The notes beneath the pieces were generated by a model. That model was given only the letters and a program-made list of their open reading frames with translations. It ran no database searches and was not told the DNA's origin. Made by a program: the position numbers and the translations under genes. Of a stretch of 64,000 nucleotides of DNA, positions 46,801 to 58,525 are shown one piece after another (within the stretch, counting starts at the first letter, position 1; the number at the start of each line of letters is the position of its first letter). Source of the stretch: Micropterus salmoides (lineage: Eukaryota > Chordata > Actinopteri > Centrarchiformes > Centrarchidae); the NCBI RefSeq assembly GCF_014851395.1, contig NW_024041484.1:3354831-3418830 (forward strand), written 5' to 3'.

Positions 46801-49376
46801 TGACAGTTAAAAAAAAAAAAAAGATGGTTGAAATCAATGCAGCAGAACTGGAGCCTCAAGCAGAGTTGAGGAGCGGGCTACAGGGGTCTCACTTCTTTCT
46901 AACTCCACACCCCCAGATTACTGTCATTTTCAAACTTGCAGTCTTCAGCCCCAATCGACGCTGACTCTGGTGCCATCACTTGAGGATATTTACACAGCTC
47001 CCTCTGAAGCGCACAACTGTTTTCACATATGCAGTGTGCATATTCACTCACCAAGTTCATTTCTGAGATCTAGGGAAAAAAATAGGACATATGTATCAAG
47101 AAAAACAAGCAGTCAACTTATTTGGATGAGAAAACGGTGATCTAATAAAATTATGATCAGAAGTGTCCATTGCAAACATCCATCAGTTTCCAATCCAGCT
47201 TCCTCTTTAAACTTTGACCTACTGTACTTGCCGTAGTTGAACACTATTATTATGAATGTTTCAGGTGCTCTTCTTTTCATTTTCCACATGAAGTGGTTAC
47301 ATAATCTGGATGAACTATTGGTTTGTCTGATTGTCTGACTGTTTGTTGACTCATCTGATGTTGCAATGTCGCTGTTTTCCAAGATCTCTGCAGTGAACAT
47401 GGTGAATTCTGTGTTATCACAACTGTTTGTGACAAAAGCCAAAATTTAAAAAAATACAACCCACATTGAAGTTAACTGTCTTTTATTATTCTACCTGGAT
47501 TTGAGGAATTAAAAATTCTGAGTACACTTTGCTGGTGTTAAATACAGTCTTGGTGTCCACAAATAGTGTTCATCCAAAATGATTAAAATGTCATTAATTG
47601 TAATTAATCACACAGGTGTATTGCTTAATTGCAATAAAAATGTTTAACTACAGTAAAAGTATGGAGTAGAATATAAACAGAAGGGATCTGCAGTAGAATT
47701 TTCTTCCCACCACTGCTGACAATGAGATTAAACAGGCACATTTTTGATTAACCCAGACCAAAGTAGAATCACTGTGTAGTCTCTCCAAAAGGAGCAGTGT
47801 TTTTTTTTTTAGCTTTAATTGTTCCGCACAGTCATCACCTTGATGCCAAATCTGTGGTCTTTGTTTTGCAGCCTTTCTAAAGAGGCTGCCCGCTCTCTGC
47901 TGCCTGCTCCAATAAACTCTCATTAATCTTCCTTACAGCCTTCATTAAAGCTACCAGTGCTAAACCCATGCCCGCTCTCCAGTATCCTATCTCCTCCTTA
48001 ATGCCCATCCAACCCTGATCTCTACCTAGCTTGTCTTCCATAATATCTCCTCCCTAATGCCCATGTACATCCCCCCCCTCCCTCGTCCCTTGGTCTTCTG
48101 AAACTCTCCTCTTTATTTCATTCCACCTCCTTTCTTGTCCTCTAAATACCTTTTGTCTAGTGTCTCAAACACTTTAAATTCTTATGAGCTAAGTTTCAAA
48201 TTCAGTTTGGAGCTTCTCACAAATGGTGTGCCATTGCAGTTGAAGCCCTCTCCTGGTTTGTAGTTGACTCAGACATAAAAGCCCACTTTATGAAGGGATT
48301 ATGTTTCTGCTGGCTCTGTGTTGAGCCAGTTGACCCTGTAGTGTCTGCCTCTGATCCCCTTCAACCTCTATTTCTGTCTGCACACAATCCAAACCATGCG
48401 CAAGTCAAGAACAGGCAGTTAGCTAGAGATCATGACTCACTTATCTCTTTATCCTGAGATAAAACCAATGATTAAGTTTTGGTTTAGTCATATTTTATTA
48501 ATAAAGCCTCCCTGTTTTATGGTCTACTCATGTTTTAATTTGATGTTACTGCAAACTCAACACTTTTCGGTGTTTTTGGACCGGCCTTTATTCCTTTAAA
48601 GTATCTTTTATATATATTTTCTTTTATCACTACTTTCTTATACCTTGTGTTTCCTTTAAATGTCATTCACAGTGGAAGGCAAAAGTGGAATTTTATTGTA
48701 CGGGGAAACTTTTTTTAACCATGCAGCTGACAATAAATGAAAAAATGACCATGTGCTGCCCATTACCCCAGTTATTTGAGACTTCAGGACTTATTTATAT
48801 GAATTAATATTAATATTGACTTTTATTTAGGAATGTGTTGTATATAAGTTGTTTTTTGTCTTACAGTAACATTGTGTGGTTTGTTAGGCCTACTTTATCT
48901 GGTCACATTTTTGTTCTATTCTATACAGCCCTTTCTCTCGAGGCTGACATAACTCTTAAACTAACTTGGATTGATCATACCAGTTTTCTTATTTAAACAA
49001 AAGTATACAGCCTTTTTCTGGGTGTTGAATGTGTTTGAAAATATGTGAAAGTATTAAGAAAAAAATTAAATCACTGTCTGATGTTGGAGCAGAACGGCCA
49101 GGTTGTCGTAGTGTACACACCAAAAGAAGTAAATTAAAATGTTTCATCATAAAATAACTCATGGGATGCCTTGAACATCACATTATAAAAATATGCAACA
49201 TTAAAAGAAAATTAAAACGTTTTCTGAAAACCACCACATTACTTCAGCCAAACTCCCAGAACCAAATATATGACTATAACACATACAAGGAAGTGGATAA
49301 GTTAAAGCTGCAGAGAAAAAGAATGGACGTAGAGAAGGTGAAAAAGCAGTAACGGTGTCATGTTTGCTGTGCTCAG

Positions 49377-49481
49377 GTCAGCAGGTTCTGGGTCTGGTGG
49401 AGAACCAGAGTGACTGGTACCTGGGGAACCTGTGGAAGAACCATAGACCCTGGCCAGCTCTGGGAAGAGGCTTCAACACTG
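49377..49481 (+). CDS. large1: large1 coding exon: xylosyltransferase domain
   Basis: This 105-nt exon encodes QQVLGLVENQSDWYLGNLW and KNHRPWPALGRGFNTG, invariant across vertebrate LARGE1 as far as I recall. It continues from the DxD exon (FKG|QQV) in phase 1 and ends with the first base of a glycine codon. Acceptor GTGCTCAG and donor GTGAGT bound it. RGFNTGV is part of the substrate pocket conserved in GT8-type folds. The preceding intron is about 23 kb. Confidence 0.94.
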
Positions 49482-49689
49482 GTGAGTACAGCATGTTATG
49501 TTAGCATGGTGCATGGGATACACTTAAAACATATGTATTGTGTGTAAAATTGTGTGCATACTACATACTTTCATTTTAAGCAGGACTTGAGTTTGTATGT
49601 GTTTATAGTGAAAATAATGACATTGCGTTGGGCTCTGTAGTGGCTGCTGGAGTCATTTTACTGCCATTGATGTTGTTGTGCCAATGTCC

Positions 49690-49810
49690 ACCATATTTTA
49701 TTTATTTATTTATAGAGTTTAAGTTTACAGAGACAGTGCACATTGATAAACATTTCTGTAAATGTGGCAGTTTAGAACAACAGGAACAACAGTACTCACA
49801 CATATAACAA
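49690..49810 (-). repeat. LINE-type 3' tail (Rex-like), family uncertain
   Basis: (TTTA)n followed by ACAGAGACAGTGCACATTGA and AACATTTCTGTAAATGTG is a repeat I recognise from teleost genomes. The TTTA tract would be the tail on the reverse strand. No coding part remains. Confidence 0.4.
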
Positions 49811-52015
49811 GATATCTTTCACAAGGACAACAATTTAAAAAACATGAAACATGGAACAAAGCACTCTTCAGGTGTTTCTGAATAGTTCACAGACTATGGT
49901 CACACACCTGATTGTCTTTTAACCCTGATTTTAAATTTAATTTTATATATTACTCACCAGACCTATTTTTGCCAGAGCAACTTGTGTCCTTAAAGTGTGA
50001 AATTCACTTGTGAAAGTCACAAGCATGCAGCATACAGCAAAACTAGTTTTCTTGTTTGTTGCTGTCACTTCTCATGTGAAGCTAGAGATGAAATGCTGTT
50101 TTCCTTCTACTAATATTCACTATTCAGGAAATGCAGTTACAAAGTACAGATCAGACAACGTGCTGTGTATGTGTCATTAAAACCAGTACAGCCTGTGTTA
50201 CCACATCAAGCATGAATAAGCTTGAAAACATGTTTTCAATAACCTTGTAAAATACAAAAAATGCGAGCAAACTCAAAAACACATTGGAAATGTGTCTGCT
50301 GAACAACAGATTGCTGAGAGGCATTCTGATTCTGAAACACTTCCTTTGAAACACGACGCCGACACAGTCAGTGGACAATCGATGTATTAACCCTACACAG
50401 CATCCACTTAGCAGCGGTATTCCAAAAATCCCAGTTTGATTGTGTCTGCTTAAATTGTGCTTCGTTTCCTGCTAGCGCAAAATCTTAAAGTACTTTATCC
50501 TTGTGTACAAAAATGTAAAAACAGTATAGAAGGTTTGCCAACATGAACACATAAACACCATGAGACAGTATCTATTTGTCAAGTCAGAGATTTTACCAGA
50601 TTGTTTGTACTGAAGGAGCTGAGGTATCAGGCTGTGTGGGCAATGTTGCAAATCAATGAGCAGGACTGTTTTATGGCAGTAGAATTTCAGATGACTAAAA
50701 CAAACACGCCTGTCGGGTTACTGTAGCAGTAAACAGGTTTCTCAATAGATTTGCTAGAAAATGTACTAAATTACAATATTGCCATCTCGCTATAAGATCA
50801 CACGTATACAAACATTGTATACATATTGCCCTCTCCTACTGTGACAATTTGTATAGTACACACTGCCCTGTATTATTGGTATGTAGTATTGATTTAATTT
50901 GATTGAGCTCTCTCTGGGAATATAATTTGGCATTGTTATTTCAGCCATCTGAGGTTATTTTAATTTACGGTAATAGGAAAACATTCGATTGCTTCCAAGT
51001 ATTATTATTTTCATTCTCCACATTTCAGAGTCCTGTGAAAGTTAAGAGTGTGCCGCAGTGAGGCAGTGTCCTTTCCTTGGAAGAAATTAGTGCGTTTGCA
51101 CAGACATTGATGAAATATACAAGCCATCCACCTGCCTTGTTGAACGTTGTAGGGGAAAAACATTTTCAAAAAAGGTGTTGGATGTAATTTCACAGAGCCT
51201 CCGAGCAGCTGATAGTGGAATTGATTGGATTCCATTACACCTTGTTATTATTATCCTCTGCCTATAAATTCAGCAGGGCTTTCCCTTCGGGAGACTTATA
51301 GCTCTCTCTGTGCTGTTTGGAGCTGTGGGATAATCGTTCTGTTGACTACAACCCAAAACAAACAGCACCACCCGCTGCAGTGAATTTCATAGCAGGCGCA
51401 TTTCAGTGGGAGCCGTGTCAAACTCACCTGAACACGTCTGTGCTGTAAGGATTCAGTGTTCTGCTCTTAAACTTCCTGTCAGTGTGACTGAACGGCACGT
51501 CTCAGAAATAGAAAGGCATGTGTCACATTTACACAGAACAGCAATTTGACAGAAAGCCTCCAAGCTTTGTGGCTGTGGCAACAGATAGAGCACAGCAGGG
51601 TGTGAAAGAAGTTTGTTTGTTCTCATCCGGAACAAAAACATATCCACCATCTCTCTCCCTCTGAAAATTGGCTGCTTGATTTTGTTTGTAAAGCCAGGAA
51701 GATTTCTTTTATTAGCCAGGGAACCGAGAAGAAGTTTTTGTTTTAGATTTCCTGTTTTTTGGGGCAGAAAGTTAGCAAAGAAAAGAAGCACATGAGCTTC
51801 TAAGAATGGTTTGTTTCCAAGAGGACTTTTTCTGCGTCCAGCCTCGGTCTGTCTTTAAGCTTAAAGTCTACAGCTTTATCTCAGAAAACACAAGGCTGTG
51901 ATTCAGAGCCTCATGATGGGACTTTATCACCTTTTCCAGGGAGCTAGATAGCAATCTCTCTCTTTCTTAAGCTACCATATCTCTGTCTGTACGTGTGTAT
52001 GTGTGTGCTTTCCAG
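49811..52015. other. large1 intron, nothing recognised
   Basis: Sequence between two large1 exons with no repeat ends or domain-bearing frame that I can support. It ends in the acceptor TGCTTTCCAG. Confidence 0.55.
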
Positions 52016-52128
52016 GGGTGATTTTGCTTCTCCTGGATCGTCTACGGAAGCTGAGATGGGAGCAGATGTGGAGGTTGACTGCGGAGAGGGAACTAATGAG
52101 CATGCTGTCCACCTCCTTGGCAGACCAG
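52016..52128 (+). CDS. large1: large1 coding exon: xylosyltransferase domain; last exon on this strand
   Basis: This 113-nt exon encodes GVILLLLDRLRKLRWEQMW and RLTAERELMSMLSTSLADQ and ends in phase 0 before the donor GTAAAA. In vertebrate LARGE1 the next residues begin DIFNAV. No such exon occurs in 52129-55393 or anywhere on the + strand afterwards. The coding sequence resumes only on the - strand after the N gap, about 150 residues further on. This exon is therefore the 5'-side edge of the break in the gene. Confidence 0.94.
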
Positions 52129-53108
52129 GTAAAACACACACATCCTCATTCCTCAGACATGCAAATTTGCCACCCTTTGGCAAAATTTGCCATTTCACAT
52201 CACATAATATAAACAGTAACATACCCGTTCTGTGATTGCTTCCTGAATTTTTGCTGTTAAATTAAGCTACAGGAAAGGGTTCTGTTTGCTTCAAACAAGC
52301 TGCTTTGTACAACGTGTCATCCGACCACGTCTAAGTGTTTCTGCCTGTTCTAAATGGCCACATCGGAATGCTGGGTGAAAAACCTGCCATCACAGCCTCC
52401 TCCAGGCTGCATCTCGCCGCCTCCCTGATCTCTCTTCAATAACTCTGTTCTTTTGTCTCTGTTGTGTCGGCCCCGTGAATCATACAAATCGGGATAACAG
52501 CGCATACTTTCAGACACTCTCTCGTCAAAGGCTTTCATGGTGTTGCACTCGTTTTTACAAATGAAAACTGACAGAGGTAGTAGAAGAAGAACGAAAAAAT
52601 AAAGTTTAGGAGGCCAATTCAAACCTTGCATACTTAGCTGGAGACACACCGGATCCGTTGACGGATGTCAAGGAGACGAATTCTATTCATTTTCTACGCT
52701 GCGGCGAGTTGACTCACCATTCTCCTTATCTGAATTTGCATCAACACGACTCGCTCTCAACTTTATGCAAGTGAGCCTGTCCAAAGCAATGCTTCAGGCT
52801 CACAAAACTCACAACAAACGGTAAAACTAAACAGTGCTGATCAAATATTAATCAAAAATATGTTACTGGATTGTCCATTTCTCTCTTCAGATGTTTTCAG
52901 AAACATATTTGAGTGTACTGTTTCGCTCTAATATGAGGAAGTGTCCGACTCAGCCTCCATGTTGAAAATGGACAATCCCCAGTGAAGCACCGCCCAATTT
53001 GCAGTTTCGACACCCACTAGCCATTAAATAACTTTACTTATCAAGGCAACGTACAAATAAAGTTTGTTGGTCTGACTACCTTTTAAATTAGTTTGTTTTG
53101 ATGGATAC
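52129..53108. other. Intron sequence after the last + strand large1 exon
   Basis: No further LARGE1 exon is found. The segment 52640-53100 may belong to a DNA element that carries the hAT-like relic at 53109-53474, but no inverted ends could be set. Confidence 0.45.
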
Positions 53109-53474
53109 TCAGTCATCACAATACACCAAAACTGAGAAGCTCACTTCAGGGAATTTCCTTTTCAGCATGCTGTCACATAAAACCTCAACCAGCTGAGCTT
53201 CCTTGTTGCTTGGCAACGTCATGCCTTCCACATCAACTCCAAAGGGATTGTGTATCCCCTTATTGTTCTCAGGAATATAGTCATTAAATGTGTCCAGCAG
53301 TTTAGCAAGGCATGATGACGTCATATCATATGTCAGAGCATTTCTCCCTGCGGTATTAAATTGTTGCGTCTCATGGGAAATACTGGGAAACATGTCAAGT
53401 CTTCCTGTAGCGTGAGTCAACATGGATGCTAATGAACATTTTCTATCTTTTATTGTTGAAAGAATGATGTCCAC
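53109..53474 (-). pseudogene. hAT-type (ZBED5-like) transposase C-terminal relic
   Basis: The frame contains LTHATGRLDMFPSISHETQQ, LAKLLDTFNDYIPENN and IHNPFGVDVEGMTLP, then EAQLVEVLCDSMLKRKF. The pattern of F..YF/DTF..R followed by NPF.VDV.....P and a Leu-rich helix with a DS.LK word is that of the C-terminal region of hAT/ZBED5-like transposases. It has no start or catalytic half here. Family assignment is by eye. Confidence 0.45.
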
Positions 53475-53676
53475 ATGGCCTTTGGGTCACACAGTAGGCC
53501 CCGCCAGGATTCAAGGATGGCACTAAAAGAGTTAAGTGACAGCGTCAAACTGACCTAGTACTCCCATATTCCAAGAGACTGGAGTTACAGTACCTAGCAC
53601 TGTGAAATCACAAGACAAAGAGCAAAGGAAATGACTTTGCAAAATCTAATGTAAACTATTTCATATGTGAGGTTTA

Positions 53677-54085
53677 AAGGAGACCTATTATTCCACATTT
53701 TATGACTTATCTAAAATGTTACAGTGTTGGATGTTCATGTTAAACATGGCCAAAGCTTCAAATAATGAGGTAAAATTACTTGAAAAGACATCCCTGTGAG
53801 CAAAACCCTCAGGTTTCCTCCTGTTCTGAACGCTCTGTTTTCATCAGCTTTTTCTACCAACTGCTCCATTCTACAACATACAGAGCCAGACGGAGCTGGT
53901 GTTCCATATATGTTCATTTGCTCCGCATGGTAATAGTCACTCTGTCTGTACCGCTCAGCGACAACAACAGTCTGGTATAATGCTTCAGGTCTTGGCCAAT
54001 CAGAAGACAGTGGGCTTTTGTGGGGGGGACTTAAAGAGACAAGAACATCTACAGCTTGTTTCAGACTGAGGCTGAAATGAAGGCC
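53677..54085. repeat. Probable dispersed teleost repeat (TTTAAAGGAGACCTATTAT type)
   Basis: It starts TTTAAAGGAGACCTATTATT and contains GAACGCTCTGTTTTCATCAG, TTGGCCAATCAGAAG and GGGGGGGACTTAAAGAGAC. I recognise this order of words from a common non-autonomous fish element. No inverted ends are clear. Confidence 0.45.
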
Positions 54086-54094
54086 TACATGAAT

Positions 54095-54340
54095 TCAATT
54101 TTCAATTCAATTCAATTTTATTTATATAGCGCCAAATCACAACAACAGTTATCTCACAGCGCTTTTCATAAAAGAGCAGGTCTAGACCATACTCTATGAT
54201 GCTATTTACAGAAGCCCAACAGTTCCCACCAAGAGCAGCACTAGGCGACAGAGGCAAGGAAAACTTCCTTTTAAGAGGCAGAAACCTCGAGCAGAACCAT
54301 GGCTCAGGGTGAAGCCAGCATAAGATAGAAAATTATTTTT
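54095..54340 (-). repeat. LINE/SINE-type tail with AATTC-rich end and ATTTATATAGCGCCAAATC
   Basis: TCAATTCAATTCAATTTTAT, TTATATAGCGCCAAATCACA, CTATTTACAGAAGCCCAACA and GGCAAGGAAAACTTCCTTTT make up a very common teleost repeat. The ATTCA tract marks its 3' tail, so the sense strand is the reverse. Confidence 0.55.
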
Positions 54341-54885
54341 CTGAACTTTGAATCATGCTAAGCTGCTAAAGGAGTCACAGAACTACAATCTAGGACTGGA
54401 AAAGCAGTTTAATAATAATAATATCTCCTTTAATTAACAACATAGGAAGAATGTGAAGTTGTATTTTAACATTTTGATACAGGAACAGTAGAAACTGAAC
54501 CAACAGAAATTGGGTGTCATACCCCAGGAAGTAATTTCGTGTTTAAAAGACGTCTAATAGTCTAAAACAGGCTAAAGATGAGCAGTCTGTTGAAGTTTAG
54601 CAGATGTCTAACCATAGCCCATAAGTACAGCTAGCCATCAATTAGATTGCTACTGACATATACATTAGGTAATCTAATAGACACCAAAATAATGGCTATT
54701 GCAATCACTTTTTACTGAGGTCTTAACTGGGTCTGATAACAAATGCTGCAGTTACCAACTGAGGTATGGGGGAAACTGTCTATATACAGCTAACTGCCAT
54801 CCATCTCATACTAGGCTAAACACAGCTAAATTTGGGCTGTCAGTAAAGTTTAATAGACTTCTAACCATAGCCCAAGTACAGACGA

Positions 54886-55190
54886 GATCTATGGCTCAGG
54901 ATGTAGAGCGGGTTGCCTGTTAATCGAAAGATTAAGCCTTCCCGGCTCCTAGGCTGCATGTCGAAGTGTCCTTGGGCAAGATACTGAACCATCCACCATG
55001 TAGAATTGTGTGAATGTTAGTTTCTGTTGAGCACTTAGGCTCAGTGTATGAATGTGTGTGAATGTTAGTTCCGTTTGAGCAATTTAGGCTCAGATGATGT
55101 GTATTAATGGTGAATGCATATGTAGTGTAAAAGCGCTTTGAGTGGTCGCAAAGACTAGAAAGGCGCTATACAAATACGGAGAATTTACTT
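54886..55190 (+). mobile_element. tRNA-headed SINE with LINE-type tail
   Basis: The head ATGGCTCAGGATGTAGAGCG carries an A-box-like word. The body has TGCATGTCGAAGTGTCCTTG and GGGCAAGATACTGAACC. The tail is AAAGCGCTTTGAGTGGTCGC, then AGGCGCTATACAAATAC. The body contains a tandem near-duplication (about 55008-55054 and 55056-55104; GTGTGAATGTTAGTT..GTTGAGCA..TTAGGCTCAG). The B box is degraded. The SINE ends about 200 bases before the assembly gap. Confidence 0.6.
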
Positions 55191-55393
55191 AAAATCCTTG
55201 ATCATAACACGAGTTGAACTGAAAATCTCTACAGTAGATCTGCTGCTGGTGGATGTATTTTGGTGTGTGCCACTGTTAAATACATAGATAGTTTTCCTTA
55301 ATTGATCCCCTGTGGTGAGATTCAAATTGACACAGCAGCAGAGAAATGTAGTGCAAAGAAAATTTATGTTCTTTCGATCTTTTGCAAGGTACC

Positions 55394-55893
55394 NNNNNNN
55401 NNNNNNNNNNNNNNNNNNNNNNNNNNNNNNNNNNNNNNNNNNNNNNNNNNNNNNNNNNNNNNNNNNNNNNNNNNNNNNNNNNNNNNNNNNNNNNNNNNNN
55501 NNNNNNNNNNNNNNNNNNNNNNNNNNNNNNNNNNNNNNNNNNNNNNNNNNNNNNNNNNNNNNNNNNNNNNNNNNNNNNNNNNNNNNNNNNNNNNNNNNNN
55601 NNNNNNNNNNNNNNNNNNNNNNNNNNNNNNNNNNNNNNNNNNNNNNNNNNNNNNNNNNNNNNNNNNNNNNNNNNNNNNNNNNNNNNNNNNNNNNNNNNNN
55701 NNNNNNNNNNNNNNNNNNNNNNNNNNNNNNNNNNNNNNNNNNNNNNNNNNNNNNNNNNNNNNNNNNNNNNNNNNNNNNNNNNNNNNNNNNNNNNNNNNNN
55801 NNNNNNNNNNNNNNNNNNNNNNNNNNNNNNNNNNNNNNNNNNNNNNNNNNNNNNNNNNNNNNNNNNNNNNNNNNNNNNNNNNNNNNNNNNNNN
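55394..55893. other. Assembly gap of exactly 500 N
   Basis: 500 consecutive N. A round number suggests a placeholder of unknown true length. large1 coding exons are on + to its left and on - to its right, so the contig join or its orientation is doubtful. Confidence 0.98.
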
Positions 55894-56687
55894 TCTGTAT
55901 TCCATTCACCTCAACTAACTTTAGTTTTTATCTCATCATATCGTAACATACATTATGATGTAGATACAAAACAGTGCTTTTATGATATTTTTGTCATATG
56001 GTAACAGTGTAATATAGTGACTGTCAGTCTTTGTGTCCTCTTAAGAGTCTAGATAACTGGGCAGAGTTGTGTCTGTCAGGTGTCGTCACAGCAGTAGTAA
56101 GAGCTGAACGCGCAGGCAAATATTCATATCACACCCAATGTCCATCCAGCGTGACCATGTAGCAACACAAATGGAGAACACACACCACAAGCGTTTTTGA
56201 CTCCACTATAATGGTCGTCAAACTAGAGGCCAGAGTGAGAAAGAAAGAAGCGGGAGGAAAAAAAAAGTGTCTGTGACTTTCTCCTGACTGCAAGTGGTTG
56301 ATTTTCACCACTCTCCTCCTCAGATGCTCCTGATGATGTTGCGGAGGAGACACTCATCAGGCCTGTAAACACACTGATAAATAATACTGATTGTTGGAAA
56401 GAAAAAACGTAAACAGAGAGCTCACTGATTGGTGCTTCGCCTCATGTGGTGGGGTGGCAGCTTCACAAACCGACTTCCAGCAGGTGTTTGTGCAGAGCAC
56501 ACTGGCATCAATTTAAAACACACAAAAAAGCACACTGCACCAGCTGCTGTCAGATTCTTTAGCAGTAACAAAACTCTGGAAACAATCTCAGCACGCTCGG
56601 GCTGATGTGAAGACCCTGAATATCAAGCGCATGGACGACCTCCCGCCGTCCCTGCACTTAACTTCCCTTAATATACGAAGGGGAGGA
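55894..56687. other. Sequence after the gap, nothing recognised
   Basis: No exon, repeat end or domain-bearing frame. On the - strand this would lie downstream of the large1 polyadenylation region. Confidence 0.5.
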
Positions 56688-57405
56688 TTTATTCTGATCT
56701 GTATCAACTGTCAAACAAATTAAGCAGCAGCAGCTGGTCGGCTGGTCGGCTGATCACCTCAATATCTGAGTGTGTGTCGCTCATCACAATGTGAAAATCT
56801 GTGTGGACGCTGCTGCTTTGGCTTATCATGCCACCCGATGACAATGTGCGTTTAATGTGGGGTGTGCTGTCAGTCAAACTGCCGCTGCTTTTTGTTGGCA
56901 CTTTGTTGGCGTGCAAACAGAATGCAGGCCCACAATATTTTCAGCTCTCCTCAGGCTTTTAGCTAAGTGCTGTCCTGGAGGGACACATACACAGTCACAC
57001 TTTTCATCTACCTGCATGTACACACACGAACACGCATACATACATATAGTTACACACGCAGTCCACGATTCTGTCACTGCTCTTACAAATATGGCAATGC
57101 ATTGATTGCCTGCCGTCTGTCAAATTTCAGGGCCAAGAGCTCGGGGCCCACACAACAGTGGCCTGGACCTAGCAGTCACTTGTATGATCACAGCTTAAAC
57201 ATCCTGGAAGAAGGGATCTCCTCCTGGATTATCTCTTCCATCCACAGCAGAGGACAAAGAATGGACATAAAGACCCTTGCAGTTCCACACTGACGGTCAA
57301 ACGTTCTAACAAATTCTGAGGGACTAAAAGTATCCGTTTCCTGTTGTCCTGTCCTGGAGTGTGTCATTTGTTCAAGGCTGGGGGTGTGAGGGTCTGCAGT
57401 GGTGG
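56688..57405 (-). other. Possible large1 3' untranslated region with a poly(A) signal
   Basis: The reverse strand after the stop codon continues without further exons to an AATAAA hexamer (+ strand TTTATT, 56688-56693). This is the first such signal I see downstream. A real 3' UTR may extend further, into or past the gap. Confidence 0.3.
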
Positions 57406-57603
57406 CTAGCTGTTGTTCTCAGCTGTCATGTATTTTAGGGCGGCGAAGCCATAGCGTCGCGACATGTTCTGCTGGAACTCCTCCTTCAGGGTCTTGAGGC
57501 AGACCCGGTACTGCTTGTTGGAGCGGAACTTGGTGATGTCGAAGCTGGGCGCATGAGGCATGTGGATCATGTAGGCATTGGGCAGAACCACAAACTCGTA
57601 CTC
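57406..57603 (-). CDS. large1: large1 final coding exon (C-terminus and stop)
   Basis: This 198-nt exon, entered through acceptor CTCCACAG, encodes EYEFVVLPNAYMIHMPHAP, SFDITKFRSNKQYRVCLK and TLKEEFQQNMSRRYGFAALK, then YMTAENNS and TAG (57406-57408). This C-terminus is LARGE1-like; the LARGE2 paralogue diverges here as I remember it. It closes the glucuronyltransferase domain and joins the preceding exon in phase 0 (DAQ|EYE). It is on the opposite strand to the 5' half of the gene. Confidence 0.95.
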   Translation of the reverse strand, partial: EYEFVVLPNAYMIHMPHAPSFDITKFRSNKQYRVCLKTLKEEFQQNMSRRYGFAALKYMTAENNS

Positions 57604-58525
57604 CTGTGGAGAGAAGAGGACAGGAAGAACTTTCAGGACGGCTGACTACTACAACCACCGGGCTTCTTTATTACAACACCTAATATAAAGTTGCACTGGT
57701 TGTGTTATGGGCCACAAAGGGGCAGCTGAACAACCTGTAAACACAGCATCTGACCTATTATTCAACCATCCAGCAGACACATCGTAACATTAGCATTAAT
57801 CTGGAGACATTATTATATCTGCCTGATAGATGTAAGTCCAATTATAACTCTATCAACTCTTGATCTTGATAATATTTCGGCATGTTGCACCAGCTGAATG
57901 TTTTATGTGAAGTGTGATTGGAAGTCTGACTGTACTGCTACATTGTAAGTTCTTCAGTAAGGTAACCCTGATTAACATCACCTTGTTAATTAAAATTGAA
58001 AAACAATCATATCAACAATTTCTTCAGTGGTATTACTGTTTTTGTTGTTTATTTTACTGTTGAGGAAGTAAAGGCGGCACAAATTACGTCCATGTAAAAG
58101 AGTTTGCCAATGTCAAGAGTTACGAGCTTCTGTTACAAGCAACCAAAAGGGGACAATTCTCAACTGAACGTAGCATTCATCACTCTCAAGTCCACTGTGT
58201 CTGGATAAGGCATGTTACGGCTGCGCCGATTTTGCTGACATGTTTAGATTTTGTTGATCTGGTAATCAGTGTTTGCATTTTGTGCTTCCACTATGATTAA
58301 GTAGGCTACGTAGTTAAATGGTTCAATCAGCTCTGTGCTGCTTAATGCAGCCTGCGTCAAAATAGGCTGGCTACCTATTCTCCGCGAAGCGGAGAGATGC
58401 TTCTGGGCTGCGTCTGGTGGACTTACGAGTATTGACTATAATGGCCACGATTCGCGGCCATTAGGGGTCAGTGGACTTTAGGCGTCATGCTGATTGCAAA
58501 TAATGGAAAAACTATAAACTATTCA
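57604..58525. other. large1 intron on the - strand, no repeat recognised
   Basis: Between the last large1 exon and the PLE insertion. Nothing beyond the 13-bp target site TATAAACTATTCA at its right end (58513-58525) is recognised. Confidence 0.6.

Larger units (their letters stand above)
26371..49376. other. large1 intron (about 23 kb), transposon-rich
   Basis: Bounded by donor GTAACA and acceptor GTGCTCAG. Named items inside are listed separately. The stretches 26810-27734, 29501-31249, 31935-33229, 36955-40985, 43949-46455 and 46801-49376 contain no exon, intact gene or repeat that I can support, apart from A/T-rich runs. Confidence 0.8.

Noticed and set aside
55276..56004. Several open frames of 178-230 codons across the gap
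   Set aside because: They consist almost entirely of N and carry no sequence information.
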